The notes: generated from the sequence alone by a model not told the origin. Positions 25,141-33,710 are shown, numbered from the stretch's first letter. The stretch is DNA of 50,746 bases from a bacterium (GCA_028820935.1 JAPPHZ010000035.1:1-50746), one strand, 5' to 3'. Numbers and translations are program-made.

Positions 25141-25664
25141 CTGTTGGCCGCCTCGGGACCGGATTGGAGCTCAGCAAAAGGGAGCTCGGCCTGCACCGCG
25201 CTCGGAGCGAAGTCCAGCAACTCCCCCTCGAGGTCACGTTGGATCCGTCCCACGGCGATGGCGAAGACTCCCTGACCGCGCTGGAGGGCATCCATCAGGT
25301 ACTCCTGGGTTCCCTCCGGGTCGAAGCTGGTCAGGATGGTGGCGCCGTCGCTGATCAGGTTGGCTTCGGAGAGGAGCAGGTCGAACTCCTGCTCGCGGAG
25401 CCATTCGACCGCCTGCCGGATCCTGTTGAGGTGTAGGCCCGTGTCGAGGAGGCCCTTGATGACCCGTAGCTGGACGAGGTCGGAGAAGGAGTAGAGCCGC
25501 TGGGTCCCCGATCCCTGCGCCGCGATCAATGAAGGCTGCAGCAGGTTGGTGCGGTCCCAGTAGTCGAGCTGGCGATAGGTGATGCCGGCCAGCTTGCATA
25601 CCTGGGGCGCCCGGTAGCCCTGCATCGCCTCAGCCGGGTTCTCGGTGTTGACATCTCGGTCCAT
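25137..25664 (-). CDS. MerR-family regulator (Rv1830-like)
   Basis: A 175-residue MerR-type regulator. The winged helix is at about residues 18-85: YRAPQVCKLAGITYRQLDYW, then GSGTQRLYSFSDLVQLRVIK. A dimerisation helix LLDTGLHLNRIRQAVEWLRE follows and the C-terminus has a short effector-like domain. It resembles the second MerR gene of the garA region in M. tuberculosis (Rv1830). The ATG at 25664 has GGGGAG 9 bases upstream. A perfect palindrome lies between -35-like and -10-like hexamers in front of it, the usual MerR operator layout, so autoregulation is likely. Confidence 0.88.
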   Translation of the reverse strand: MDRDVNTENPAEAMQGYRAPQVCKLAGITYRQLDYWDRTNLLQPSLIAAQGSGTQRLYSFSDLVQLRVIKGLLDTGLHLNRIRQAVEWLREQEFDLLLSEANLISDGATILTSFDPEGTQEYLMDALQRGQGVFAIAVGRIQRDLEGELLDFAPSAVQAELPFAELQSGPEAANS

Positions 25665-25718
25665 CGGAACGGGACTCCCCTCCCCGGCAGGTCGACGCCG
25701 ACCCGCTGTCATCTGGTC

Positions 25719-25751
25719 ATTACAGCCAGGTAATTACCTGTTTGCGAGCCG
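25719..25751 (-). promoter_or_regulatory. MerR-type promoter/operator
   Basis: CAGGTAATTACCTG (25727-25740) is a perfect 14-base palindrome. On the minus strand TCGCAA lies before it and TGTAAT (25719-25724) after it, 17 bases apart, so the palindrome sits in the spacer as for MerR-family activators. The -10 lies about 55 bases before the MerR start. Confidence 0.5.
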
Positions 25752-25837
25752 TACGATAGACCATCGGGTGCCGCGTTCCAACGGTTTTCGGGGGATTGCC
25801 CGCCGCCCGGGCGCCGGGTCTTCGCGGGTTCGGCGGC

Positions 25838-26326
25838 TCAGCCTGTCCTGAAGTCCTCTGGCGACAGATCTTCGAGGAACTCCCGGAAGGCCTCCACCTC
25901 CGCCTCCTGGTGGTCGTCCTTGATCTCGATGCCGGCGTCGTCGAGGACCTCCGGAGTGGCGAATACCGGCGCACCCGTGCGGGCGGCCAGGGCTATGGCG
26001 TCGGAGGGGCGGGAGCTGACATGGATCTCCTCACCGTCCCGCGATAGAACCAGGTCTGCGTAGTAGACGCTGTCCCGCAACTCGGTCACCGTCACCCGGG
26101 TCACCTGTCCCCCCAACACCTCGGTCGTGATCCGTAGCAGGTCGTGGGTGAACGGGCGGGGGGTGTTGACGCCCTCGAGGGCGTAGGCGATGGCGGTGGC
26201 TTCCATGGCGCCGATCCAGATGGCGAGGAAACGCTTGCCGTGCGACTCGCGCAGCAGGACTATCGGCTGGTTGGTCGGGTACTCGATCCTGACCCCGATG
26301 AGATCCATGGGAACCGACTCGCTCAT
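25838..26326 (-). CDS. Bifunctional nuclease-domain protein (DUF151)
   Basis: A 162-residue BFN/DUF151 protein. MDLIGVRIEYPTNQPIVLLR, LAIWIGAMEATAIAYALEG, RPFTHDLLRITTEVLGG and the closing VSSRPSDAIALAARTGAPVF are the family blocks; an acidic C-terminal helix follows. Plant and Thermotoga relatives show nuclease activity or an inferred one, but the bacterial role is unclear. The start overlaps the hpt stop as ATGA. The place between the FtsR-like gene and the second MerR matches Rv1829. Confidence 0.92.
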   Translation of the reverse strand: MSESVPMDLIGVRIEYPTNQPIVLLRESHGKRFLAIWIGAMEATAIAYALEGVNTPRPFTHDLLRITTEVLGGQVTRVTVTELRDSVYYADLVLSRDGEEIHVSSRPSDAIALAARTGAPVFATPEVLDDAGIEIKDDHQEAEVEAFREFLEDLSPEDFRTG

Positions 26327-26901
26327 GGCGCGAGCCTATCACCACGGGCCGGCTCTGCAATGGGCAACAGCACGGACGGGTCGGCCGCGAAGGAGGCGAA
26401 GTCCAGGATGGCCCACAATGATCGCAGGTTGCGGAACTCGCCCTTCCAGTCGAGACCGTACCCCACCAGGAACTCATCCCCCACCTCGAAGCCCCGGTAC
26501 TCGATGGGCACGTCGACGATACGACGCGTGGTCCGGTCCAGCAGCGATACGGTCTGGAGGCTGGCGCAGTTGCGTTCCGCCATCATGCGGCGGAGCAGGC
26601 GCAGGGTGAGGCCGGTGTCCACGATGTCCTCCACGATGAGCACGTGACGGGAGGCGAGGTTGGTGGCGGTGTCCATGGCCACGCGCACCCGTCCACCCTC
26701 CCCGAACTTGGTGAGCCCGAGAAAGTCGATCTCGCACTCGATGGGGATGCGGCGGATCAGATCGGCCAGGAACACCAGCGACCCGGACAGCACGCACACC
26801 AACACGGGCCGCAGCCCCCGGTAGTCGTCGGCGATGCTCTCTCCCAACTCCGCGATCCGCTCGGCGATGTCGCACTCGCTGATCGCCTCGGCCGCGATCA
26901 T
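26323..26901 (-). CDS. hpt: Hypoxanthine phosphoribosyltransferase
   Basis: A 192-residue type I phosphoribosyltransferase of purine salvage, making IMP or GMP from hypoxanthine or guanine and PRPP. VLVCVLSGSLVFLADLIRR, HVLIVEDIVDTGLTL (PRPP-binding loop) and FEVGDEFLVGYGLDW are diagnostic. The ATG at 26901 overlaps the dacC-like stop as ATGA, and the stop overlaps the DUF151 start the same way. Hpt usually sits by tilS and ftsH, so this location in a carboxypeptidase/BFN operon is less common. Confidence 0.95.
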   Translation of the reverse strand: MIAAEAISECDIAERIAELGESIADDYRGLRPVLVCVLSGSLVFLADLIRRIPIECEIDFLGLTKFGEGGRVRVAMDTATNLASRHVLIVEDIVDTGLTLRLLRRMMAERNCASLQTVSLLDRTTRRIVDVPIEYRGFEVGDEFLVGYGLDWKGEFRNLRSLWAILDFASFAADPSVLLPIAEPARGDRLAP

Positions 26902-28052
26902 CGCTCGCCCCTCAGTCCCTGCCAGTACTTCCACACCCACGCCAGCGCGTCCCTTAAACCCGGAAGTTCCACCTGACGTTCAATGCGCTGGGTGACCGGA
27001 GCGGCGGTAGCTGCGGCTTCAGGATCGACGGCGGCCGTTCCGTTCTCGGCCGCTGTCGCATCGCCGATCTCCGCCTCCACGGGATCCGGTGGGGGCTGCT
27101 CCGCTCGATCCGGGAACACTTCGAAATCGGTGCCGGGCTGGGCGGCCACACCCCCCGCCAGCGGGCGTTTCGGCTCGGACGTGGCCGGGACCAGGGTCAG
27201 CGGTCCGAAGCCGCCGAAGGCGTAGTCGAGCAGCAGGGCGACGTCGGCGAAATGGTCCTGGGACCCCAGTACCACCACGTGGATCCGGCGTCGATCCCGC
27301 TCGGCGACGGCCGAGAGGGTCTGGAGAGCACGGCCGGTGTACCCGGTCTTGATGCCGAGCGTGCCCGGATAGGTGGCGAGGAGGTCGTTGCGGTTGACGG
27401 CCACCCGCGATTCACCTTCGGGTGTGGGCGGGAGGCTGAAGCTCCGGGTGGCTGCGATCCGTGAGAACGCCGGGTTGTCCATCGCGGCCACGGAGATGCG
27501 GAGGATGTCGCGGGCCGAGCTGTAGTGGTCGGCGTGATCGAGGCCGTGGGGGTTGACGAAGTTGGAGTCGGTGAGGCCGAGCCGGGTTGCCTCCCCGTTC
27601 ATCAGCTCCGCGAACCCCGCTACCGATCCGCCTACGTGCTGGGCCAGCGCCACGGCCGCATCGTTGGCGCTCCGGAGGATCAGGGCGGCCACCAGCTCCT
27701 CGACCGTCCAAGCGGCCTCTCCCGCCACCAGCCCGATCTCCGACTCACCCACCGAGGCGGCCGTATCGGTGATGGTGACGAGGTCGTCCCCGCCCACGTT
27801 CTCGAGCACCACCAGAGCGGTCAGGATCTTGGTGACCGAGGCGACCGATCGGCGGGAGTCGGCGTCCAACTCCGCCAGCACCTGCCCGTACGTGTGGTCG
27901 TACACGATCCACGCCTCGGCCGTGACCTCCGGAGGATCGGGTGCGATGAGCCCCGGATCGGATGGATGGTGGGACCCGGCGGGCGGGGCCGCTACCAGCA
28001 GGATTGTCAGGCACGTCGCTGCGACCATGGCGCGTGCCCGGACCCTTCGCAT
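26898..28052 (-). CDS. D-alanyl-D-alanine carboxypeptidase (PBP5/S11 family)
   Basis: A 384-residue penicillin-binding protein that trims the terminal D-Ala of peptidoglycan stem peptides outside the membrane. A signal peptide covers residues 1-27. The active-site motifs are S72-V-T-K75, S128-A-N130 and K235-T-G237. VNPHGLDHADHYSSARD is also conserved. After the catalytic domain comes a proline/alanine/glutamate linker and a C-terminal amphipathic helix (ALAWVWKYWQGLRGER) that would hold it on the membrane, as in PBP5. It starts 7 bases past the FtsR-like gene. Confidence 0.95.
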   Translation of the reverse strand: MRRVRARAMVAATCLTILLVAAPPAGSHHPSDPGLIAPDPPEVTAEAWIVYDHTYGQVLAELDADSRRSVASVTKILTALVVLENVGGDDLVTITDTAASVGESEIGLVAGEAAWTVEELVAALILRSANDAAVALAQHVGGSVAGFAELMNGEATRLGLTDSNFVNPHGLDHADHYSSARDILRISVAAMDNPAFSRIAATRSFSLPPTPEGESRVAVNRNDLLATYPGTLGIKTGYTGRALQTLSAVAERDRRRIHVVVLGSQDHFADVALLLDYAFGGFGPLTLVPATSEPKRPLAGGVAAQPGTDFEVFPDRAEQPPPDPVEAEIGDATAAENGTAAVDPEAAATAAPVTQRIERQVELPGLRDALAWVWKYWQGLRGER

Positions 28053-28059
28053 GTGGAGG

Positions 28060-28752
28060 TCAGTCCTCGCCGAGGAGCGCCTTTACGTCCGCCTGGAGGT
28101 AGGACTGGGAGAGCAGCCGGATCGCCTCGGCCCCCCGGCTCAACGTCCTGGCGGCCTGGCGCCGGCTGGCCTGGCTCGGGCTCAGGCGCATGGCGAGAGT
28201 GAGCCTGTCGAGCAATTCGACCTGGCGGGATACGGCCTGGCGAACCTGGCGGATGTGCCGGGGTTCGAGACCCTCCGCGAGCAGCACGCCGCACTGGCGA
28301 GCCACGGCCACGTCCCCGGTCGTGAACTGGTGGGCGCCGTCGGCGTGGCGCGGGGCCAGCAGGCCGTGATCGACGAGTTGACGAGCCTGGAGGGGTGTCA
28401 GGTCGGACCGCCGGGCCAGCTCGTTCAGGCTGATCATCTCGTGGGCGATATCCGGGACCGGCGCCGGCTTCTCGGTGTCGGCTTCGCCACCCGGTATCTC
28501 GCCTCTCTCGAGCCGGGTCAGCTGCGACTTGATGACCTTGAGGGGAAGGAAGTGATCGCGCTGCTGGCGAAGGATGAAGCGGAGCCGGTCGACGTCGGAC
28601 TGGCGGAAGTGCCGGTATCCGGACGGCGAGCGGGCCGGGTGGACGAGACCGTTGGTCTCGAGGAAACGAATCTTGGAAGTCGTGACGTCGGGAAACTCGT
28701 CGTGGAGCATCTCCCGGACCCGGCCGATGGTCAGGGTCGGCGAATCGGTCAT
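28060..28752 (-). CDS. ftsR: MerR-family regulator FtsR
   Basis: A 230-residue regulator. LTIGRVREMLHDEFPDVTTS then KIRFLETNGLVHPARSPSGY and RQQRDHFLPLKVIKSQLTRL are very close to FtsR of corynebacteria and mycobacteria (Rv1828/Cg1631), an activator of ftsZ. A second winged-helix-like part follows (ISLNELARRSDLTPLQARQL then VDHGLLAP) and a helical C-terminus. The start overlaps the FHA gene as ATGA, the same neighbour as in those genera. Control of cell division is inferred from the orthologues. Confidence 0.9.
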   Translation of the reverse strand: MTDSPTLTIGRVREMLHDEFPDVTTSKIRFLETNGLVHPARSPSGYRHFRQSDVDRLRFILRQQRDHFLPLKVIKSQLTRLERGEIPGGEADTEKPAPVPDIAHEMISLNELARRSDLTPLQARQLVDHGLLAPRHADGAHQFTTGDVAVARQCGVLLAEGLEPRHIRQVRQAVSRQVELLDRLTLAMRLSPSQASRRQAARTLSRGAEAIRLLSQSYLQADVKALLGED

Positions 28753-29195
28753 CGTGCCCGGGCCAGCAGGAGCCGGAACATCCCGATCATCAGCTCGTCG
28801 CCGGGAAGGATGGTGGTGCTCTCCGCGAGCCTGCCGTTCACGTATGTCCCGTTGGTGGATCCGAGGTCGGTGAGGGTCATCCCGGTGGCATCGAGGGTCA
28901 GCAGGCAGTGGCTCCGGGAGACGGTTATATGGTCGAGGGCGATGTCGTTGTACGGATGGCGCCCGATCCGGGTGTCGCCGGGCGATACCCGCCACGACCG
29001 GCCGGGCTGCTGGCCGGTTCGCACTATCAGCTTGTAGGACGGTCCGCCCTCGTCCGATCCGGGCTGGCCGGGGCCGATGGGGTTTCCCTCATCGTCGAAG
29101 AGATCGAGAACCTCGGTCACATCCCCCGGAGACGTGGCGTCCTCGCCGGGCCGGTGGCCGACCGTCGCATCCGGCGCCTGGTGCGAGTCATCCAT
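28749..29195 (-). CDS. garA: FHA-domain protein, GarA/OdhI-like
   Basis: A 148-residue protein with a C-terminal FHA domain: TRIGRHPYNDIALDHITVSR, SH and then DLGSTNGTYVNG carry the phosphothreonine-binding residues. GarA/OdhI binds and inhibits 2-oxoglutarate dehydrogenase and glutamate enzymes until phosphorylated. The acidic N-terminal region does not show the ETTS phosphorylation motif of mycobacterial GarA; DATSPGDVTEV is the nearest threonine-containing stretch. The ATG at 29195 is chosen because TACAAT lies 6 bases upstream (leaderless layout); a GTG at 29222 is an alternative. Confidence 0.85.
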   Translation of the reverse strand: MDDSHQAPDATVGHRPGEDATSPGDVTEVLDLFDDEGNPIGPGQPGSDEGGPSYKLIVRTGQQPGRSWRVSPGDTRIGRHPYNDIALDHITVSRSHCLLTLDATGMTLTDLGSTNGTYVNGRLAESTTILPGDELMIGMFRLLLARAR

Positions 29196-29201
29196 ACCGC
29201 G

Positions 29202-29207
29202 ATTGTA
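29202..29207 (-). promoter_or_regulatory. -10 element for a possible leaderless transcript of the FHA gene
   Basis: TACAAT on the minus strand is followed by 6 bases and the ATG at 29195, with no ribosome site between. This is the expected spacing for leaderless transcription. No clear -35 box is seen. Confidence 0.38.
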
Positions 29208-29345
29208 GTTGTCGAGATCCACGACCGGGGACGCTTCCTTTGGGGCTGTTTACAGTTGGTCAAGCAAGGAGGCATTGTCGAGCAGCGACTTGGCATGCCA
29301 GCCTCATCATTAAAGTTTAGCTAGAACCTCTGGGTAGGAGGCTCA

Positions 29346-29924
29346 TCACGCAACGCGGCGGAGATCGCCGAGATAGCGCCAGGTCACGATGAGGTACAGG
29401 ATCAGGCCGACCGCGCCGAGAATTGTGGCCAGGACCTCCCAGAAAAGGGGTACGAAGCTCGTGCCGGTCAGGTAGTAGAAGGGCACCGCGAAGAAGATCA
29501 GGGCGGTGGCGGTCTTGCCCATCTGCCGGACCGGCACCCGGATGTCGCGGAACACCAGGTAGTAGATGGTGGTGGGCCCGATGATCGCCTCCCGGACGAG
29601 CAGGGACACTCCCAGCCACAACGGGACCAGACCTGCCACCATCCCGCCCACCACGCCCGCGAGGACCACCAGCCGGTCCGCCACCGGATCGAGCATCTTG
29701 CCGATCTCGGAGACCTGGCCCAGGCGGCGGGCCAGCATCCCGTCGAGCAGATCGGTAACCGAGATCACGCCGAGGAGCACCGCGGCCAGGAACGGGCGGT
29801 CGAGACCCAGCAAAACCCAGAGGAAGACGGGCAGGGCCAGGATCCTGAGGAAGGAGATCAGGTTTGGCAGGGTCCAGAGGCCGGCATCCTCGGTGGCCGT
29901 CTTCTCGGTCGTTCCCTCGCTCAC
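29346..29924 (-). CDS. pgsA2: CDP-alcohol phosphatidyltransferase, likely phosphatidylglycerophosphate synthase
   Basis: A 192-residue membrane enzyme. DLLDGMLARRLGQVSEIGKM followed by LDPVADR gives the D-G-x2-A-R-x8-G-x3-D-x3-D motif. LWTLPNLISFLRILALPVFL is the typical N-terminus of PgsA-type synthases, and four or five more membrane segments follow. It would make phosphatidylglycerophosphate from CDP-diacylglycerol and glycerol 3-phosphate. The GTG start overlaps the stop of the ABC ATPase gene as GTGA, so it is the last gene of the transporter operon. Rv1822 (pgsA2) also lies close to garA. Confidence 0.85.
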   Translation of the reverse strand: MSEGTTEKTATEDAGLWTLPNLISFLRILALPVFLWVLLGLDRPFLAAVLLGVISVTDLLDGMLARRLGQVSEIGKMLDPVADRLVVLAGVVGGMVAGLVPLWLGVSLLVREAIIGPTTIYYLVFRDIRVPVRQMGKTATALIFFAVPFYYLTGTSFVPLFWEVLATILGAVGLILYLIVTWRYLGDLRRVA

Positions 29925-30925
29925 ACCGGCGCGTCCTCCGCCCGGTAGCAAGCAACAAGATGGCCGGGGTTGCCCTCCTCGAGGGGTGGATGGTCGCTGG
30001 AATGGCAGACCTCGGCGGCCAGGGGACACCGATCGATGAAACGGCACCTGGGTGGCGGGTTGATTGCCTTGGATATCCCACCGCGGATGTCCGCTCCCTC
30101 CCTGTGGTGGGCGGGATCGGGTACCGGTACCGACGCCAGCAGTGCCCTGGTGTAGGGATGCTGGGGATTGCCGAGAAGTTCCTCGGTCTCCCCCATCTCC
30201 ACGATCTTGCCGAGATACATGACCGCGATCCGGTCGCACATGTAGCGTGCCACCGCCAGGTCATGCGTTATGTACAGGTAGGAGACGTTCAGTTGCTCCG
30301 CCAGCTTCAGCATCAGGTCCATGATCGAGATCCGGATCGACACGTCGAGCATGGAAGTCGGCTCGTCGGCGACCACGAAGGCAGGATCGACCACCAACGC
30401 CCGCGCGATGGCTATCCGCTGTCTCTGCCCTCCCGACAGTTCGTGCGGGTACCGGAATAGGAAGGTCGACGGCGGCGTCAGCCCCACCAGTTCCAGGAGC
30501 CGCATCGCCCGCTCCTCGCGTTCCCGGACGCTCCCGATCCGCTGTACGGTCAGGGGCTCCGCGATCGTGTCGTACACGGTGCGCCGCGGGTTGAGCGACT
30601 CGAACGGATCCTGGAAGATCATCTGCACCCGGCGCCGGAAGCGGCGCAGGTCATCCTTGGCGGTAATGCCGGCCATGTCGACCATCTCGCCGTCCTGCTC
30701 GATCATGATCCGTCCTGAGCCGGCTTCGAGGAGCTTCACCATCAGCTTGCCGGTGGTGCTCTTACCGCAACCCGACTCCCCCACCAGGCCGAGGGTCTCG
30801 CCTGGGGCGATGTCGAAGCTGATCCCGTCCACCGCGTGGACGTATTCGGATGCCCGGCTGAAGGCGTTGCGGGCGATCGGGAACCGCTTGGTCAGGTTCT
30901 CGACCCTGACCAGTGGCCGCGTCAT
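29921..30925 (-). CDS. Oligopeptide-type ABC transporter ATP-binding protein (OppF/DppF-like)
   Basis: A 334-residue ABC ATPase. Walker A is GESGCGKST (about residues 49-57), the signature is ELSGGQRQRIAIARAL, Walker B is FVVADEPTS, and HDLAVARYMCDRIAVMYLGK contains the H-loop. The C-terminal oligopeptide-transporter extension has CRFIDRCPLAAEVC. It pairs with the OppD-like subunit that overlaps it by ATGA. It energises uptake through the two permeases of the operon. Confidence 0.95.
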   Translation of the reverse strand: MTRPLVRVENLTKRFPIARNAFSRASEYVHAVDGISFDIAPGETLGLVGESGCGKSTTGKLMVKLLEAGSGRIMIEQDGEMVDMAGITAKDDLRRFRRRVQMIFQDPFESLNPRRTVYDTIAEPLTVQRIGSVREREERAMRLLELVGLTPPSTFLFRYPHELSGGQRQRIAIARALVVDPAFVVADEPTSMLDVSIRISIMDLMLKLAEQLNVSYLYITHDLAVARYMCDRIAVMYLGKIVEMGETEELLGNPQHPYTRALLASVPVPDPAHHREGADIRGGISKAINPPPRCRFIDRCPLAAEVCHSSDHPPLEEGNPGHLVACYRAEDAPV

Positions 30926-32355
30926 GCCTCCACCCCCTTACGTGTCCGGACGGGGACGCTCGTCCAGTTCCAGCAGGCAACTTCATGGCCGGACTGCTGG
31001 TCGATGACCTCGAGGGCCGGGTTCTCCTCCCGGCAGCGCTGGTCGGCGTAAGGACACCGGGGATGGAACCGGCATCCGGTGGGCGGATCGACCAGGTTGG
31101 GCGGCTCGCCCTCGAGCGGCGCCAGGACGCGGCGGGGCCCGGTCACTGACGGGGTGGACCGCAGCAGCAGGTAGGTGTAGGGATGGCGAGGCCGGGAGAA
31201 CACCTCCGCGGTCGGTCCCAACTCCACGAGGCGGCCCGCGTACATCACACCCATCACCTCGGTCACCTCGGCGATGACGGCGATGTCGTGGGAGATGTAG
31301 ATGATGCTCATACCCAGTGCGGTCTGGACCTGCTTCAATTCCTCGAGGATCTGGTCCTGCACGATGACGTCGAGGGCGGTGGTGGGTTCGTCCGCGATGA
31401 TCACCTGGGGATCGCACGAGAGGGCCATCGCGATGACCGCCCGCTGCCGCATGCCCCCCGAGAACTCGTGCGGGTAGCGATCCACCATCGCCCGGTTCAG
31501 GCCGACCAGGTCGAACAACTCGCCGACCCGGTCCCGGATCTGTTCCTCGGCCAGTTCGCTCCCGAAGTGGGTGTCCATCGCCTCCCGGATCTGCTCGTAG
31601 ACGGTGTACACGGGGTTCCAAGCATTCATGGCCCCCTGGAAGACCATGGCGATGTCGGACCAGCGGCGGGTTCTCATCTCATCCTCTGTCACGTCGAGGA
31701 GGTCGACCCCGTTGAGGCGTACCGATCCGCCCCGGAACTCGGCGTTCTCCGGCAGGAGTCTCAGGAGGGACATCGCTACCGACGTCTTGCCGCACCCGGA
31801 CTCCCCGACCAGTCCGAGGGCCTCGCCCGTGTGCAAGGCAAAGCTGACCCCGTCGACCGCTGATACCCACCCTTCGCTGGTCCTGTAGTGCATGCTGAGA
31901 TCGTCGACCTCCAGGAGGGGCGCCCGGTCCGAGGCGCTCGCATCCTCATCCCCGGCCTGGGAGCGGCCCGAACGCAGGCGAGAGCCCACTCGGTTCGCCG
32001 CGTACCCGCCCAGTGCGGCGCCGCATGCGAAACCCAGCGCACGCACCACGACCGTCCCGATCGCGAGGTCGCCTGCGGCCGCTCCCCAGATCACCTCTGC
32101 GGCGAACATTCCCAACGCCGCCATCAGCCCGTGGGTGGGGCGCCGATGACCGGCGACCAGACCGGATACGAGGGCGCCGAGGAATCCGGGCAGCAGCAAG
32201 GCCACCAGGATCACCAGGTACCCGGGCCGGTATTCGCCCTCCGCGGGGGTGATCCACCCTCCCAGCCACCAGTTGGCCAGCGCGATCACCGCGATGCCGA
32301 GGGCGATCGCCAGCAGGTTCAGCCGGCGCGGACGGGTCTCGGAGACCCAGCTCAT
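30922..32355 (-). CDS. OppD/DppD-like ABC ATPase with an N-terminal membrane domain
   Basis: A 477-residue fusion. Residues 1-120 hold four hydrophobic segments (about 12-33, 45-68, 75-95, 98-117) and a short basic linker. From about residue 145 the chain is a normal OppD-type ATPase: GESGCGKTS, FSGGMRQRAVIAMALS, VIIADEPTTALDV, a switch histidine in ISHDIAVIAEV, and the CRFHPRCPYADQRC extension. Ordinary OppD proteins are about 330 residues and soluble. The ATG at 32355 is used; it sits 76 bases past the OppC-like gene. I see no stop or frame change between the two parts. Confidence 0.88.
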   Translation of the reverse strand: MSWVSETRPRRLNLLAIALGIAVIALANWWLGGWITPAEGEYRPGYLVILVALLLPGFLGALVSGLVAGHRRPTHGLMAALGMFAAEVIWGAAAGDLAIGTVVVRALGFACGAALGGYAANRVGSRLRSGRSQAGDEDASASDRAPLLEVDDLSMHYRTSEGWVSAVDGVSFALHTGEALGLVGESGCGKTSVAMSLLRLLPENAEFRGGSVRLNGVDLLDVTEDEMRTRRWSDIAMVFQGAMNAWNPVYTVYEQIREAMDTHFGSELAEEQIRDRVGELFDLVGLNRAMVDRYPHEFSGGMRQRAVIAMALSCDPQVIIADEPTTALDVIVQDQILEELKQVQTALGMSIIYISHDIAVIAEVTEVMGVMYAGRLVELGPTAEVFSRPRHPYTYLLLRSTPSVTGPRRVLAPLEGEPPNLVDPPTGCRFHPRCPYADQRCREENPALEVIDQQSGHEVACWNWTSVPVRTRKGVEA

Positions 32356-32431
32356 CCGATCCCCCACCCCGGCCGGCCGCATCGCGGGCGGCTGGGGGCC
32401 CGAGTGACCACGGACTCGGTGCCTGGCGCCG

Positions 32432-33691
32432 TCATCGCTTCCGCAGCCTCGGATTGATCACCTCGTCCATGGCCCGGCCGACCAGGAAGAACGCGGCGGC
32501 GAGAAGGGACACGCAGAGCCCGGCGGGGAACACCAGCCACCAGAAGCGCATGCCGGTGAGGAAATATCCCTGGTTCCTGGCCAGCTCGATCATCAGCCCC
32601 CAACTCATGTCGATGTTCAGAAGGCCGAGGAAGGAGAGGACCGCCTCGGTCTGGATGGCGGCGGTGACGGTGAACATCATGTATAGGAAGCTGAGCGGCA
32701 TCACGTTGGGTATCACGTGGACGGCAATCACCCGGAACGTGGAACCACCCGCCACCCGGGCGGCCTCGATGAAGGGCTTGACCTTCACCGCCAGGGCCTG
32801 CGACTTGAGCACGATGGCCACCCCGCCGAATCCGCCGAGCACGCCGATCAGTATGGCCAGGTGCCATAGCTCGAAGCTGAACACCGAACTCATCACGATG
32901 AAGATGGCCAGGGCGGGAAGCATCAGTAACAGGTCGGCCAAGCGCATGAAGAAGGAGTCGATCCAGCCCCCCATGTAGGCGGCCACCGCACCGACCGAGG
33001 TGGCGAATAGGACGGTGACCAGGGCCGCCACCATTCCCAGCAGGAACGCTCCCTGGGCGCCCTTCATGAGTTGGGACAGGATGTCACGGCCCAGCGGGTC
33101 GGTACCGAGCCAGTGCCGGCCGTAGGGACCCGTGGGTTGCTCCCGGATCTCGGCGACGTCTCCGAGGACCAGCGGAGATCCGTCGGGGTTGGAGTAGAGG
33201 AGCGCCTCGCGTGTAGACATCTCGGTGGCCGGATCCGTGACCTCGTTGACGACCGTCCTGTAGAGGACCGGCGGGTTCGCCTCGTTCCCCACCACGGGGT
33301 GGTAGGTGCCGGCGTCCCACACCCCACTGAACGCCACCCCTATCACGACCAGCAGGGCGGCTGTGATCCCCACCGTCAGAGGGAGGGTGACCCTCCGCTC
33401 GTGGCGAAGGCGCCCCAGCAGCGGCCAGATCAACCAGGCCACGACCGGCCAGATCAGCAGGAACAGCGCGGCGCCGGAGTACCAGCGCATGCCTGACATC
33501 AGGACGGGATGGATGAGGGCCATCAGCGCGAAGAACAGGATGATGGCCAACCCCACGATGCCGACCCGGTTGGTCCGGAACAGGTTCCAGTTGTTGGTCA
33601 CGCCGGCCCACACCAGGTTGGCCCGGATCCTCCACAGCGAACCCTTCCTGGCCACGTCGGTCGCCGGCCGCGCTTCCAGCAGATCCGTCAT
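32432..33691 (-). CDS. ABC transporter permease, OppC-like, enlarged
   Basis: A 419-residue permease. The canonical OppC motif GRHWLGTDPLGRDILSQLMK comes only at about residue 192, and the EAA loop EAARVAGGSTFRVIAVHVIP is at about 310. Between the first span (about 44-64) and the GTDPLGRD motif are two additional hydrophobic segments (about 70-90 and 102-122) and a long outside loop. Usual OppC proteins are about 300 residues. It ends with RAMDEVINPRLRKR, as normal. It starts 19 bases after the OppB-like gene. Confidence 0.93.
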   Translation of the reverse strand: MTDLLEARPATDVARKGSLWRIRANLVWAGVTNNWNLFRTNRVGIVGLAIILFFALMALIHPVLMSGMRWYSGAALFLLIWPVVAWLIWPLLGRLRHERRVTLPLTVGITAALLVVIGVAFSGVWDAGTYHPVVGNEANPPVLYRTVVNEVTDPATEMSTREALLYSNPDGSPLVLGDVAEIREQPTGPYGRHWLGTDPLGRDILSQLMKGAQGAFLLGMVAALVTVLFATSVGAVAAYMGGWIDSFFMRLADLLLMLPALAIFIVMSSVFSFELWHLAILIGVLGGFGGVAIVLKSQALAVKVKPFIEAARVAGGSTFRVIAVHVIPNVMPLSFLYMMFTVTAAIQTEAVLSFLGLLNIDMSWGLMIELARNQGYFLTGMRFWWLVFPAGLCVSLLAAAFFLVGRAMDEVINPRLRKR

Positions 33692-33710
33692 CGGGCCGGT
33701 TCCGGCATCG

